Shown here piece by piece: positions 1 through 8,479 of a DNA stretch of 21,252 nt. A model generated the notes under the pieces. The model saw nothing but the letters and a program-made list of their open reading frames with translations. It did not search any database and was not told where the DNA came from. The number at the start of each line of letters is the position of its first letter. Positions within the stretch are counted from its first letter, which is position 1. A program made the position numbers and the translations under genes. The DNA comes from a virus. The stretch is from positions 1 through 21,252 of IMG/VR virus record IMGVR_UViG_3300048013_000183, one strand, 5' to 3'.

Positions 1-63
1 GATGTAAAAGTAGACATTAAATCGGGTGAGATACAGCCTAATGAGCCTGTTAAGGAAAATTAG
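1..63 (+). CDS. 3' end of an upstream gene (partial)
   Basis: Reading frame 1 is open from the first base and ends at TAG 61-63. It encodes about 20 hydrophilic residues ending in PVKEN. The start lies outside the window, so no function can be given. The next gene begins inside this tail (ATG at 41), a tight overlap typical of a phage operon. It could be a chance open stretch, but its continuity with the window edge and the compact packing of its neighbours favour a real gene end. Confidence 0.5.
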   Translation, partial: DVKVDIKSGEIQPNEPVKEN

Positions 64-259
64 TATTGGAAAAGACTATAAAAATGACGCCATGCATTAT
101 TCTGTTGGACAGGAAGTGTATGGTGGTCATACTATAGTTAATATTATAGAAGAGGAAGAAAAGTATTCTATCTATATTCAAAAGGGTAATGATATTATAC
201 CCTGGAAAGATTTTAATAAAAATATGGCAATAGCCATTGAATATAATATTGATTACTAA
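41..259 (+). CDS. Small conserved phage protein, 72 aa, function unknown
   Basis: A short acidic protein. It contains SVGQEVYGGHTIVNI, a KYSIYIQKGNDIIPWKDF segment and the ending AIAIEYNIDY, which I recall as a recurrent small protein of uncultured marine phages; this is recognition, not a search result. The predicted pattern is short beta strands, and there is no signal peptide or membrane segment. I chose ATG 41 rather than GTG 26 (77 aa) because ATG is used throughout and the family pattern seems to start with MSLLRKISIG. It overlaps the upstream gene by 23 bases, and its TAA shares one base with the next ATG (TAATG), so translational coupling is likely. The role is unknown; its position just before the packaging genes suggests a late operon. 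Confidence 0.7.
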   Translation: MSLLRKISIGKDYKNDAMHYSVGQEVYGGHTIVNIIEEEEKYSIYIQKGNDIIPWKDFNKNMAIAIEYNIDY

Positions 260-858
260 TGAATGGGGTTTTTGATTTTGTTGTAATGCCAAAAGAAAAT
301 AGGTATAATAACACAAAAACAATCGAAGGCACAGAGTTGATATTAAACACAGATTTACAAAACCACAATTTTGTTTCAAGAGTTGGGGTTGTTATAGCTA
401 CGCCAAATCCAAATACGACAGGTGTACGTGAGGGAGATGAAGTTATATTACATCACAATGTATTTAGAAGGTTTAGAGACATAAGAGGTGAAGAGAAGAA
501 TAGCAGAAGCTATTATAAAAACAACATGTATTTTGTTTCGCCTGGTCAAATATTCGCCTATAAGCGAATGATAAAATGGATACCCCTTGATGGTTTTAAC
601 TTTGTTAAGCCAATAAAAGAAGACAAAATGTTTTCTATTGACTTTGAAAAACCATTAGTAGGCATACTTAAATATAAAGACCCAAGCTTAAAGGAAGTTG
701 AAGAAGGTGATTTAGTTGGTTTTAAACCAGGTGCTGAATATGAGTTTTTAATTAACAAAGAAAAATTATATCGTGTTCCAACAAATTTAATTACAATCAA
801 ATATGAATATCAAGGAAACGAAGAAGAATATAATCCAAGCTGGGCAAAGAGCAGTTGA
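259..858 (+). CDS. Tandem GroES-like (Cpn10) double-domain protein, putative co-chaperonin
   Basis: The 199-residue protein looks like two GroES-type beta-barrel domains in tandem. Domain 1 (about 6-103) has the hallmarks FVVMPKE, then TIEGTELIL, RVGVVIATPN, VREGDEVILHHNVF and FVSPGQIFAYKR. Domain 2 (about 112-185) repeats the order: FNFVKPI, VGILKYKDP, VEEGDLVGFKPG, then YRVPTNLITIKYE. GroES proteins show the same succession: a first strand with VKP, a gly-rich mobile-loop region, GEVLAVG, VKVGD, and a last strand with ESDILAIV. Phage co-chaperonins such as T4 gp31 help host GroEL fold capsid proteins. A similar role here is inference, and a structural protein that reuses the fold is also possible. 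A classical hydrophobic mobile-loop tripeptide is not evident. It starts at ATG 259 by one-base overlap with the previous stop and ends at TGA, overlapping the next gene by 56 bases. Confidence 0.72.
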   Translation: MNGVFDFVVMPKENRYNNTKTIEGTELILNTDLQNHNFVSRVGVVIATPNPNTTGVREGDEVILHHNVFRRFRDIRGEEKNSRSYYKNNMYFVSPGQIFAYKRMIKWIPLDGFNFVKPIKEDKMFSIDFEKPLVGILKYKDPSLKEVEEGDLVGFKPGAEYEFLINKEKLYRVPTNLITIKYEYQGNEEEYNPSWAKSS

Positions 859-1078
859 GGAATTAATTAAAGTAGCTAAAGAACCTATAGTCGATTCAGA
901 TGACGATATATCTGCTGATAGACTTAAGAATGCGGCTGCTACAAAAAAGCTAGCCATATTTGATGCGTTCGAAATATTAACACGTATTCAAGAAGAAGAA
1001 GCTATACTTGAAAATAAACCTGTAATTGAAGAAAAGAAAAAAACTTTTTCAGGTTTTGCAGAAAGAAGATCTAAATAA
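803..1078 (+). CDS. Small helical protein upstream of TerL, candidate terminase small subunit
   Basis: This 91-residue protein is charged and probably all alpha-helical, with helices around residues 3-27 (QAGQRAVEELIKVAKEP) and 38-67 (ADRLKNAAATKKLAIFDAF, EILTRIQEEE). It ends in a basic FSGFAERRSK tail. It sits directly before the large terminase, and its TAA overlaps the TerL ATG (TAATG). Small terminase subunits recognise phage DNA and load it on TerL, and are usually encoded just upstream of it. Assignment to that role rests on position, size and helical character, not on a recognised DNA-binding motif. The start ATG 803 lies within the previous gene; no later ATG would keep the conserved first helix, and the 56-base overlap is unusually long for this operon. 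Similar small proteins occur next to TerL in marine phages, as far as I recall. Confidence 0.7.
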   Translation: MNIKETKKNIIQAGQRAVEELIKVAKEPIVDSDDDISADRLKNAAATKKLAIFDAFEILTRIQEEEAILENKPVIEEKKKTFSGFAERRSK

Positions 1079-3288
1079 TGTACGAGCAAAATTTATATAG
1101 AGTAGAAACTCCTATAAAAGCTAATACAATAGCTAGATTAAATAAATCAAAAAAGTGGAGATACGGTTATAACAAAGAACATGATGTTGTAGTTATAAGC
1201 AAGACTGGGCAAATCGGTGATATATATAATATTCAAAATTTAAGAATTGCATTACCAAAAACCCCGGCTAAAATAGATAAATCACAGGATAAATGGGTTG
1301 CAGATGAATACCCTAAAGAATTAAAGCGAATACAAAGTGTTTTTGATTGGCGAGAATATCCAGATGATTTTAAAGAAAAATGGGAACCCTATATAGATGA
1401 ACAATTTAAACGCAGAGAAGAAGGCCATTGGTTCAATAATAAAGGCGTGGCTACTTACATTACTGGCACTCACTTTATGTACTTGCAGTGGAGCAAGATT
1501 GACGTTGGGAAGCCAGACTTTAGGGAAGCAAACAGACTATTCTTTATATTCTGGGAAGCTAGTAAAGCCGACCCACGATCTTATGGAATGTGCTATCTTA
1601 AAAACCGTCGTTCAGGATTTTCATTTATGTCTTCGGCAGAAACCGTTAATTTGGCAACAATTACATCAGATGCACGGTATGGTATCTTGTCAAAGTCTGG
1701 AGCCGATGCTAAAAAGATGTTCACAGATAAAGTTGTACCAATATCCGTTAACTACCCCTTCTTTTTCAAACCCATTCAAGACGGTATGGATCGCCCCAAA
1801 ACCGAGCTTGCCTATAGAATTCCAGCCAGTAGACTCACTAGAAAATCCATCCAAAATAAACAAGACCAGGAATTACTTGAAGGATTGGACACCACGATCG
1901 ACTGGAAGAACACGGGGGATAACTCCTACGATGGGGAGAAGCTCAAGCTCCTCGTACACGATGAGAGTGGGAAATGGGAAAGACCCGATAATATCCTCAA
2001 CAACTGGCGCGTCACTAAAACTACACTAAGATTAGGTAGTAGAGTTATTGGTAAATGTATGATGGGTTCAACATCAAACGCTTTAGACAAAGGTGGAGAG
2101 AACTTTAAAAAACTTTATAATGACTCAGACGTTACAAAAAGAAACCGCAATGGACAAACTAAGTCAGGATTATATTCTTTGTTCATACCTATGGAATGGA
2201 ATTACGAAGGATTCATTGATGATTATGGAATGCCTGTATTCGAAAACCCACCAGAAGATTGTGTTGGCCCACACGGAGACGTTATCGAAGTCGGGGTTAT
2301 TGAGCACTGGGATAATGAGGTTGAAGGATTAAAAGGCGACCAGGACGCTTTAAATGAGTTTTATAGACAGTTTCCGCGAACAGAGGAGCATGCGTTTAGA
2401 GATGAAACTAAAAATAGTATATTTAATTTAGTAAAAATATACGAACAAATAGATTATAACGAAGATTTAAAAAGCACGGGAGTTGTTACAACTGGAAGCT
2501 TTAGCTGGGAGCACGGTATAAAAGATACTAAAGTAATGTTCTCACCAAACCCAAATGGAAGGTTTAGAGTGTCGTGGGTACCACAGCCAGGATTGCAAAA
2601 TAAGCAAATAATAAAAAATGGCATAAAATACCCGGGTAATGAACACATAGGTGCATTTGGGTGTGATAGTTATGATATATCAGGAACTACAGACGGGCAA
2701 GGTTCTAAAGGATCTTTGCATGGGTTAACAACATTTAGTTTAGAAGACGCCCCTGCGCATACATTTTTTTTAGAATATGTAGCAAGGCCACAAACAGCTG
2801 AAATGTTTTTTGAAGATGTATTAATGGCTTTGGTATTTTATGGAATGCCAATACTTGCTGAAAACAATAAGCCTCGTTTGCTTTATTATTTAAAAAGACG
2901 AGGTTACCGCGGTTACTCAATGAATCGCCCTGATAAAATATATAATAAACTATCTGTAGCAGAAAAAGAAATAGGTGGTATACCTAACTCAAGCGAAGAT
3001 ATAAAACAAGCTCACGCCGCTGCTATTGAAACGTACATACAAAATTACGTTGGTATTAAAGCTGATGGGCAATATGGGACGTTGTATTTTAATAGAACTC
3101 TTAATGATTGGGCTAAGTTTGATATAAACAAAAGAACAAAATTTGATGCCGCTATTAGCTCAGGTTTAGCTATTATGGCTTGTAATAGACATTTATATCG
3201 CCCTAATGCACAAATACAAAAACCGAAGTTAAATTTAAGCATTGCAAAATACAAAAACACCGGTGCAATATCCAAAATAATAAAATAA
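1078..3288 (+). CDS. terL: Terminase large subunit (DNA-packaging ATPase/nuclease)
   Basis: At 736 residues, this is the motor that pumps DNA into the prohead and cuts it. The ATPase half has a Walker A-like site in the form KNRRSGFS (about 175-182) instead of the classic GxGKT/S, a Walker B stretch LKLLVHDESGKW (289-300, with Asp295 and Glu296), and a coupling-motif candidate CMMGSTSNALDKGG (327-340). The RNase H-like nuclease half shows FGCDSYDISG (Asp530), FFLEY (Glu566) and KFDAAISSGLAI (Asp690), which fit the three metal-binding acidic residues. FYRQFPRTEEHAF (428-440) matches the linker seen in large terminases. The overall look is that of crAss-like/marine podovirus terminases. It starts by one-base overlap with the small gene upstream. 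Codons between about 1740 and 2030 use many more C/G third positions than the rest of the gene. The portal gene follows after four bases. Confidence 0.93.
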   Translation: MYEQNLYRVETPIKANTIARLNKSKKWRYGYNKEHDVVVISKTGQIGDIYNIQNLRIALPKTPAKIDKSQDKWVADEYPKELKRIQSVFDWREYPDDFKEKWEPYIDEQFKRREEGHWFNNKGVATYITGTHFMYLQWSKIDVGKPDFREANRLFFIFWEASKADPRSYGMCYLKNRRSGFSFMSSAETVNLATITSDARYGILSKSGADAKKMFTDKVVPISVNYPFFFKPIQDGMDRPKTELAYRIPASRLTRKSIQNKQDQELLEGLDTTIDWKNTGDNSYDGEKLKLLVHDESGKWERPDNILNNWRVTKTTLRLGSRVIGKCMMGSTSNALDKGGENFKKLYNDSDVTKRNRNGQTKSGLYSLFIPMEWNYEGFIDDYGMPVFENPPEDCVGPHGDVIEVGVIEHWDNEVEGLKGDQDALNEFYRQFPRTEEHAFRDETKNSIFNLVKIYEQIDYNEDLKSTGVVTTGSFSWEHGIKDTKVMFSPNPNGRFRVSWVPQPGLQNKQIIKNGIKYPGNEHIGAFGCDSYDISGTTDGQGSKGSLHGLTTFSLEDAPAHTFFLEYVARPQTAEMFFEDVLMALVFYGMPILAENNKPRLLYYLKRRGYRGYSMNRPDKIYNKLSVAEKEIGGIPNSSEDIKQAHAAAIETYIQNYVGIKADGQYGTLYFNRTLNDWAKFDINKRTKFDAAISSGLAIMACNRHLYRPNAQIQKPKLNLSIAKYKNTGAISKIIK

Positions 3289-3292
3289 ACAT

Positions 3293-5719
3293 ATGGCTGA
3301 GTCAGTTATAAAAAGTTTTTTTCCAAGCCAGGTTGCGAGCGACGCTGAGAAAATGTCCTCGGAATATGGGTTAAGAGTTGGTAGAGCTATTCAAGATGAG
3401 TGGTTTAAATCAGACTCTGGTACTACACGGTTTAGAAGTAATCAAAATACATTTCATAATTTAAGATTATATTCTAGAGGGGAACAAGGTATTCAAAAAT
3501 ACAAAGATGAATTATCTATTAATGGCGATCTGTCTTATTTAAATTTAGACTGGAAGCCAGTCCCTATTATACCTAAGTTTGTAGATATTGTAGTTAATGG
3601 TATATCTGAAAGAGCGTTTGATATAAAAGCATATACACAAGATCCTTATGGTGTAGAAAAAAGAACCAGGTATATGGAAGCTATCATTCGTGATATGCAA
3701 ACTATGGAGCTTAACCAATTTGTTGAGCAAGAATTTGGCATTAATTTATTCGAATCAGATCCCGACAAACTGCCAGAGTCACAAGAAGAATTAGAAGTTC
3801 ACATGCAGCTATCTTACAAGCAAGCTGTAGAAATGGCAGAAGAGCAGGCTATTGAGACTTTGTTAAATGGTAACCATTATGATTTAACAAAGAAAAGGAT
3901 TATATATGATATAACAACTATTGGTATTGGAGCTGTAAAAAATTATTTTTCAAAATCGGAGGGTGTTGTTGTTGATTATGTAGATCCCGCTAATTTAGTT
4001 TGGTCTTATACAGAGTCACCTTATTTTGATGATATATATTATGTAGGGGAAGTAAAATCTATTCCTTTAAATGAGCTTAAAAAACAATTTCCTGATTTAA
4101 CAGATGAAGATTTAGAATCAATATCAAAACAGGGTTATCAAAATAACGGCTTTTACGATAGAACAATAACAAATTACGATAGATCCGATAGCAATACGGT
4201 ACAGATACTTTACTTTAATTATAAAACTTACATGAACGAAGTTTATAAAGTTAAAGAAACTGCTACTGGTGCAAGTAAAATACTTGTTAGAGATGACCAA
4301 TTTAATCCGCCTGTAGACGAACTAGAAAAGAAATTTGGGAAACTATCAAGATCTTTAGAAGTTTTATATGAAGGAGTTTTAGTATTAGGCACTAATTACT
4401 TGCTTAAATGGGAAATGGCAAAAAATATGATGCGCCCTAAAAGCGATAGTTCTAAGGTTTTAATGAATTACAGCATTACAGCACCTAGAATGTATAAAGG
4501 TAAAATAGAATCTTTGGTATCCAGAGTTACTGGTTTTGCTGATATGATACAGCTTACGCATTTAAAACTACAACAAGTTATGTCAAGGATGGTGCCAGAT
4601 GGTGTATATCTTGACGCTGATGGGTTGGCCGAAATAGATTTGGGTAATGGAACTAATTACAATCCGCAGGAGGCATTAAACATGTTTTTCCAAACTGGTT
4701 CTGTAATAGGTAGATCGTTTACACAAGATGGGGATATGAACCCAGGCAAAGTGCCTATTCAGGAAATAACAAGCGGTAGTGGTGGCAATAAATTACAAGC
4801 ATTAATTAGCACATATAACTATTATCTGCAAATGATCCGTGATGTGACCGGGTTAAATGAGGCTCGCGATGGCAGTATGCCAGACGCAAAAGCTCTTGTT
4901 GGTGTGCAAAAAATAGCAGCGGCTAACAGTAATACAGCTACAAGGCATATTATGGAAGGTGGTTTATTTATAACATCTCAACTCGCTGAATGCTTATCGT
5001 TAAGAGTATCTGATATTATAGAGTACTCACCAACAAAAGAAGCGTTTATACAAAAAATAGGCGCCCACAATGTAGCTACGCTTTCTGAAATGGAAAACTT
5101 ACACCTGTATGATTTTGGCATATTTATAGAGTTAATGCCCGACGAGGAAGAAAAAGCTATGCTTGAAAACAATATACAAACAGCACTTTCTGCTGGTTTA
5201 ATTGATTTAGACGATGCAATTGATATACGAGATATTAAAAATCTTAAATTAGCTAATCAATTGTTAAAAATAAGACGTAAGCAAAAGCAAGAACGAGATC
5301 AACTAATGCAGCAGCAAAATATTCAGGCTCAATCTCAAGCAAACGCACAGGCACAAGAAGTTGCAGCAGCAGCCGAGGTACAAAAGAATCAAGCTTTAAC
5401 ATCTCAAAAAGCTGAGCTAATGCAGATGGAGAATCAATTTGAATTACAAAAACTCCAAGCTGAAGTTATGGCTAAAAAAGAGCTAATGGCTCAAGAGTTC
5501 CAATACAATATGCAGCTTAAGGGCATAGAGGTTAATGGTCAAAGCGCAAAAGAACAAGAAAAAGAAAATAGAAAAGATCAAAGAACTAAGCTCCAGGCTA
5601 CTCAGCAAAGCGAGCTTATAGAGCAGAGAAAAAACAATACGCCACCTAAAAATTTCGAATCTAGCGGAAACGATATAATTGGCGGAGGGTTTGACTTAGG
5701 AACCTTTGAACCTAAGTAA
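3293..5719 (+). CDS. Portal protein with long coiled-coil C-terminus
   Basis: This 808-residue protein is the candidate dodecameric portal at the capsid vertex through which DNA passes. Evidence: its place directly after TerL, its large size, and a portal-like body. The body includes VPIIPKFVDIVVNGISER (about 84-101), a stem/wing region with YDITTIGIGAVKNYF and YVDPANLVW, and the segment QMIRDVTGLNEARDG near 513-527, which resembles the clip/crown helical region of crAss-like and marine phage portals. Residues about 655-780 form a long Gln/Ala/Glu-rich coiled coil, followed by a Gly/Phe-rich end (GGGFDLGTFEPK). Such C-terminal helices can form a barrel inside the head; that is inference here. 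It starts at ATG 3293 (ATG-GCT after AAACAT), four bases after TerL. A 33-base AT-rich gap separates it from the scaffold-like gene. Confidence 0.88.
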   Translation: MAESVIKSFFPSQVASDAEKMSSEYGLRVGRAIQDEWFKSDSGTTRFRSNQNTFHNLRLYSRGEQGIQKYKDELSINGDLSYLNLDWKPVPIIPKFVDIVVNGISERAFDIKAYTQDPYGVEKRTRYMEAIIRDMQTMELNQFVEQEFGINLFESDPDKLPESQEELEVHMQLSYKQAVEMAEEQAIETLLNGNHYDLTKKRIIYDITTIGIGAVKNYFSKSEGVVVDYVDPANLVWSYTESPYFDDIYYVGEVKSIPLNELKKQFPDLTDEDLESISKQGYQNNGFYDRTITNYDRSDSNTVQILYFNYKTYMNEVYKVKETATGASKILVRDDQFNPPVDELEKKFGKLSRSLEVLYEGVLVLGTNYLLKWEMAKNMMRPKSDSSKVLMNYSITAPRMYKGKIESLVSRVTGFADMIQLTHLKLQQVMSRMVPDGVYLDADGLAEIDLGNGTNYNPQEALNMFFQTGSVIGRSFTQDGDMNPGKVPIQEITSGSGGNKLQALISTYNYYLQMIRDVTGLNEARDGSMPDAKALVGVQKIAAANSNTATRHIMEGGLFITSQLAECLSLRVSDIIEYSPTKEAFIQKIGAHNVATLSEMENLHLYDFGIFIELMPDEEEKAMLENNIQTALSAGLIDLDDAIDIRDIKNLKLANQLLKIRRKQKQERDQLMQQQNIQAQSQANAQAQEVAAAAEVQKNQALTSQKAELMQMENQFELQKLQAEVMAKKELMAQEFQYNMQLKGIEVNGQSAKEQEKENRKDQRTKLQATQQSELIEQRKNNTPPKNFESSGNDIIGGGFDLGTFEPK

Positions 5720-5752
5720 TAATAGTAATGTATAATTATATAATATTTTATC

Positions 5753-6958
5753 ATGTCAGAAAACCAAGAAGAAGTTCTTGAGGTTCAAGAAGAAACCCAA
5801 GAGCAACCAGCAACTGAAAATGAAGTTGTTGAAGAAAAACCCACAGGACCTGTAACTCAGGACGAAGAGGGGACAATAAAAATTAATTTATCAGATTTAA
5901 ATAAGCCAGAAGAAAATGCCGTTCAAGAGCAAAGCGCAAATGACAGCGATGCTGCTGTCGGAGAATCCGAAGACACGCCAGACGGCGAAGAAGTGGTTGA
6001 AGAAGTACGGGACGCCGAAGAAGAAGAAGTAGTATTAGAGGAAGTAACCGAAGAAGAGGTTGAAGAACAGGCTCAAGAAATACAAGAAGAAGTTGAAGCA
6101 GCGGTAGCTGAGTCAAATGAAACAGGAGTCGAGCTTCCTGAAAATATTCAAAAAGTTGTGGACTTTATGAATGATACAGGTGGGTCTTTGCAAGATTATG
6201 TTAAATTAAACACAGATTATTCCACATTAAATGAATCGCAGTTAATTCGTGAATTTTACGAAACAACTAAACCTCATTTAGATAAAGAAGATATTGATAT
6301 TCTTATGGAAGACTTTTCATATGATGAAGAGTTAGACGAGCCGAAAGATATTAGAAAAGCAAAAATAGCTTTTAAAGAAGAGGCTGCAAAAGCTAAAAAG
6401 CATCTTGAGAGTTTAAAAAATCAATATTACGAAGAAATTAAAGCTGGATCAAAATTAAATCCAGATCAACAAAAAGCGGTAGAGTTCTTTAACCGCTATA
6501 ATAAAGAACAAGAACAAACAAAAAGTATTGCTGAAAAGCAAACAAAAATATTTTTGCAAAAAACCGATAATGTTTTTAACAAGGATTTCAAAGGTTTTGA
6601 ATATTCCGTGGGGGACAAAAAATATCGGTTTAATGTTAAAGATAAAGAGGGTATAAAAGAAAACCAAAGTAACATCAATAATTTCGTTAAGAAGTTCTTA
6701 AATGAAAACAATGAGATGAAAGACGCTAAAGGTTATCATAAAGCCCTATTTACAGCAATGAACACTGACGCTATTGCAAATCATTTTTATGAGCAAGGCA
6801 AAGCTGATGCGATGAAACAAAGTATAGCTAATTCGAAGAACGTGGATATGGGGCCAAGAGGGACTCATGAAAAAGTCACTACTTCAAACGGCTGGACAAT
6901 TCGTGCAGTGCCAAGCAATAACATAAGTGGATCAAAGCTAAAGATTAAAAAACGATAA
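5753..6958 (+). CDS. Acidic scaffold-like head assembly protein
   Basis: A 401-residue protein located between portal and major capsid, where many tailed phages encode the scaffold. The first 125 or so residues are extremely acidic and low-complexity (runs of Glu such as EEEEVVLEEVTEEEVEE), and probably disordered. The middle (about 128-350) is predicted helical and charged (PENIQKVVDFMNDTGG, then EELDEPKDIRKAKIAFKEEA), ending with a helical segment KGYHKALFTAMNTDAIANHF. The C-terminus is short and basic, NISGSKLKIKKR. An acidic N-terminus with a basic C-terminal coat-binding tail resembles known scaffolding proteins such as that of P22, so a scaffold role is the best inference. No protease motif is visible. 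A minor capsid or portal-associated protein is the alternative. The start ATG 5753 follows an AT-only leader. Confidence 0.72.
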   Translation: MSENQEEVLEVQEETQEQPATENEVVEEKPTGPVTQDEEGTIKINLSDLNKPEENAVQEQSANDSDAAVGESEDTPDGEEVVEEVRDAEEEEVVLEEVTEEEVEEQAQEIQEEVEAAVAESNETGVELPENIQKVVDFMNDTGGSLQDYVKLNTDYSTLNESQLIREFYETTKPHLDKEDIDILMEDFSYDEELDEPKDIRKAKIAFKEEAAKAKKHLESLKNQYYEEIKAGSKLNPDQQKAVEFFNRYNKEQEQTKSIAEKQTKIFLQKTDNVFNKDFKGFEYSVGDKKYRFNVKDKEGIKENQSNINNFVKKFLNENNEMKDAKGYHKALFTAMNTDAIANHFYEQGKADAMKQSIANSKNVDMGPRGTHEKVTTSNGWTIRAVPSNNISGSKLKIKKR

Positions 6959-6980
6959 TTAACCATTAAAAATTAATAAA

Positions 6981-8402
6981 ATGGCATTTGCAACATCGCC
7001 AACCTCGTTGGCAAACTTAAGTCACTTAACTCCACGCCCTATTAAAGGGTTGTTCGGTGACAACTATCTTTCTGTAGGAGAGATGGATTTTACACAACAA
7101 TTTCTACCTGAAGTATACGAAAAAGAAGTAGAGCGTTTTGGAAACAGAACTATCTCTGGATTTTTACGTATGGTTGGGGCAGAAATGCCTATGGCTTCTG
7201 ACCAAGTAGTATGGTCTGAGCAGGGTAGACTACATATCGCTTACGATGACGTTTCTGTAGTAGATACAACTAACCTTACATTTCCAGCTGGTCACTTAAT
7301 TGGCCCAGGAATGACAATTGTTGTTTCAAAAGGATACGTAACTCAAAAAGCTTATGTAAAAGCTGTAGTAGGACAAAACGTAGAAGTAGACACTTACGGT
7401 GAAGTATCAGGGATTACAGTTACTGGTGACGACGTAAAAGTATTCGTTTACGGTTCTGAATATGCTAAAGGTAGCAAGCAAGCTGGTAATTCAATTGATG
7501 CTTCTTTCACAACTTTCAACAACAAACCAATTATTCTTAGAGATAAGTATAATGTAAATGGTTCTGACGTTGCTCAAATTGGTTGGGTAGAAGTAACTAC
7601 TGAAGCTGGAACTTCTGGATACCTATGGTACTTAAAGTCTGAGCACGAAGCTCGTATCCGTTTCGAAGATCAACTTGAAATGGCTATGGTAGAAGCAGAA
7701 AAATCATTAAACATTGACGGATCAACAAGAGAGATTGCTAGCGACGCTTCATTTGGAGGTGGCCCAATCACTGGTTCTGACGGTTTATTTTCTGTACTTG
7801 AGACTCGTGGTCTTGTATACAATGACGCTGACTTTGCTGCCGTTGGTGGTGTAGGTTTAGCGGAGTTTGATACTATTTTGGCTGAGCTTGATAAGCAAGG
7901 GGCTATCGAAGAAAACATGCTTTTCTTAGACAGAGCTACTTCTTTGTCAATTGACAACATGCTTGCTCAACAAAATTCTTACGGCGCTGGCGGTACATCT
8001 TATGGTGTATTTGACAACTCGGAAGATATGGCATTAAACTTAGGCTTCTCAGGATTCCGAAGAGGTTCTTATGACTTTTACAAAACAGATTGGAAATATC
8101 TCAACGACTCTGTAACAAGAGGATTAGTTGCGGATGTAGAAGGTGTTTTAGTACCAGCAGGAACTTCAACAGTTTATGATCAACAATTAGGAAAGAATAT
8201 CTCACGACCATTCTTACACATTCGCTACAGAGCTTCTGAAGCTGATGACCGTAGATTGAAGTCTTGGGTGACTGGATCAGTTGGTGGTAATTTTACAAGT
8301 GACGTTGACGAAATGAATGTTCATTTCCTTTCTGAAAGAGCGTTATGCGTACAAGCTGCTAACAACTTTGTATTGCTGAAAGCTACACAAGCTCCAGCAT
8401 AG
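6981..8402 (+). CDS. Major capsid protein (HK97-type candidate)
   Basis: 473 residues. This is the expected major capsid by position (TerL, portal, scaffold-like, then this) and size. The N-terminus carries LSHLTPRPIKGLFGDNYLS, then VYEKEVERFGNRTISGFLRM, a helical arm-like region as in crAss-like and marine podovirus coat proteins. The middle is beta-rich (PAGHLIGPGMTIVVSKGY, then VEVDTYGEVSGITVTGDDVKV). The long segment HEARIRFEDQLEMAMVEAE followed by LNIDGSTREIA could be the spine helix. The C-terminus has SRPFLHIRYRASEADDR. Codon use differs from neighbours: many C-ending codons (GAC, TAC, AAC, TTC) and GGT/GTA/GCT, as expected for a very highly expressed gene. The leader AAATTAATAAA before the ATG is A-rich, as in strongly translated Bacteroidota genes. 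A strong stem-loop follows the stop. The HK97 fold is inferred, not seen. Confidence 0.86.
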   Translation: MAFATSPTSLANLSHLTPRPIKGLFGDNYLSVGEMDFTQQFLPEVYEKEVERFGNRTISGFLRMVGAEMPMASDQVVWSEQGRLHIAYDDVSVVDTTNLTFPAGHLIGPGMTIVVSKGYVTQKAYVKAVVGQNVEVDTYGEVSGITVTGDDVKVFVYGSEYAKGSKQAGNSIDASFTTFNNKPIILRDKYNVNGSDVAQIGWVEVTTEAGTSGYLWYLKSEHEARIRFEDQLEMAMVEAEKSLNIDGSTREIASDASFGGGPITGSDGLFSVLETRGLVYNDADFAAVGGVGLAEFDTILAELDKQGAIEENMLFLDRATSLSIDNMLAQQNSYGAGGTSYGVFDNSEDMALNLGFSGFRRGSYDFYKTDWKYLNDSVTRGLVADVEGVLVPAGTSTVYDQQLGKNISRPFLHIRYRASEADDRRLKSWVTGSVGGNFTSDVDEMNVHFLSERALCVQAANNFVLLKATQAPA

Positions 8403-8409
8403 TTTTAAT

Positions 8410-8450
8410 GTAGTAATTACCCTCGTTGAATTTACGGGGGTAGTTATTAC
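8410..8450 (+). terminator. Stem-loop with U-rich tail after the major capsid gene
   Basis: The arm 8410-8426 pairs with 8434-8450, giving 17 consecutive base pairs including three G-U wobbles, closed by a 7-base loop (TGAATTT, 8427-8433). The next bases are T-rich (TCTTATTAATATTTTTATTTT). It sits 7 bases after the capsid stop codon. This is the form of an intrinsic terminator. In an operon whose downstream genes must still be expressed, it more likely causes partial termination or protects the 3' end of the abundant capsid mRNA. Confidence 0.65.
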
Positions 8451-8479
8451 TCTTATTAATATTTTTATTTTATTATATC

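Noticed and set aside
1397-2029. 210-residue + strand open frame inside terL
   Set aside because: It is fully contained in the clear TerL frame, has a Cys/Ser/Leu/Gln-biased composition without domain features, and arises from the local GC-rich codon patch.
5883-6116. Leu-rich minus-strand open frame resembling a membrane protein
   Set aside because: It is the complement of the Glu-codon runs (GAA/GAG read as TTC/CTC) in the scaffold-like gene, so the hydrophobic pattern is an artefact.
6455-6711. Two overlapping minus-strand open frames rich in Phe/Leu
   Set aside because: Complement of Lys/Glu-rich coding sequence in the scaffold-like gene; no start context or independent support.
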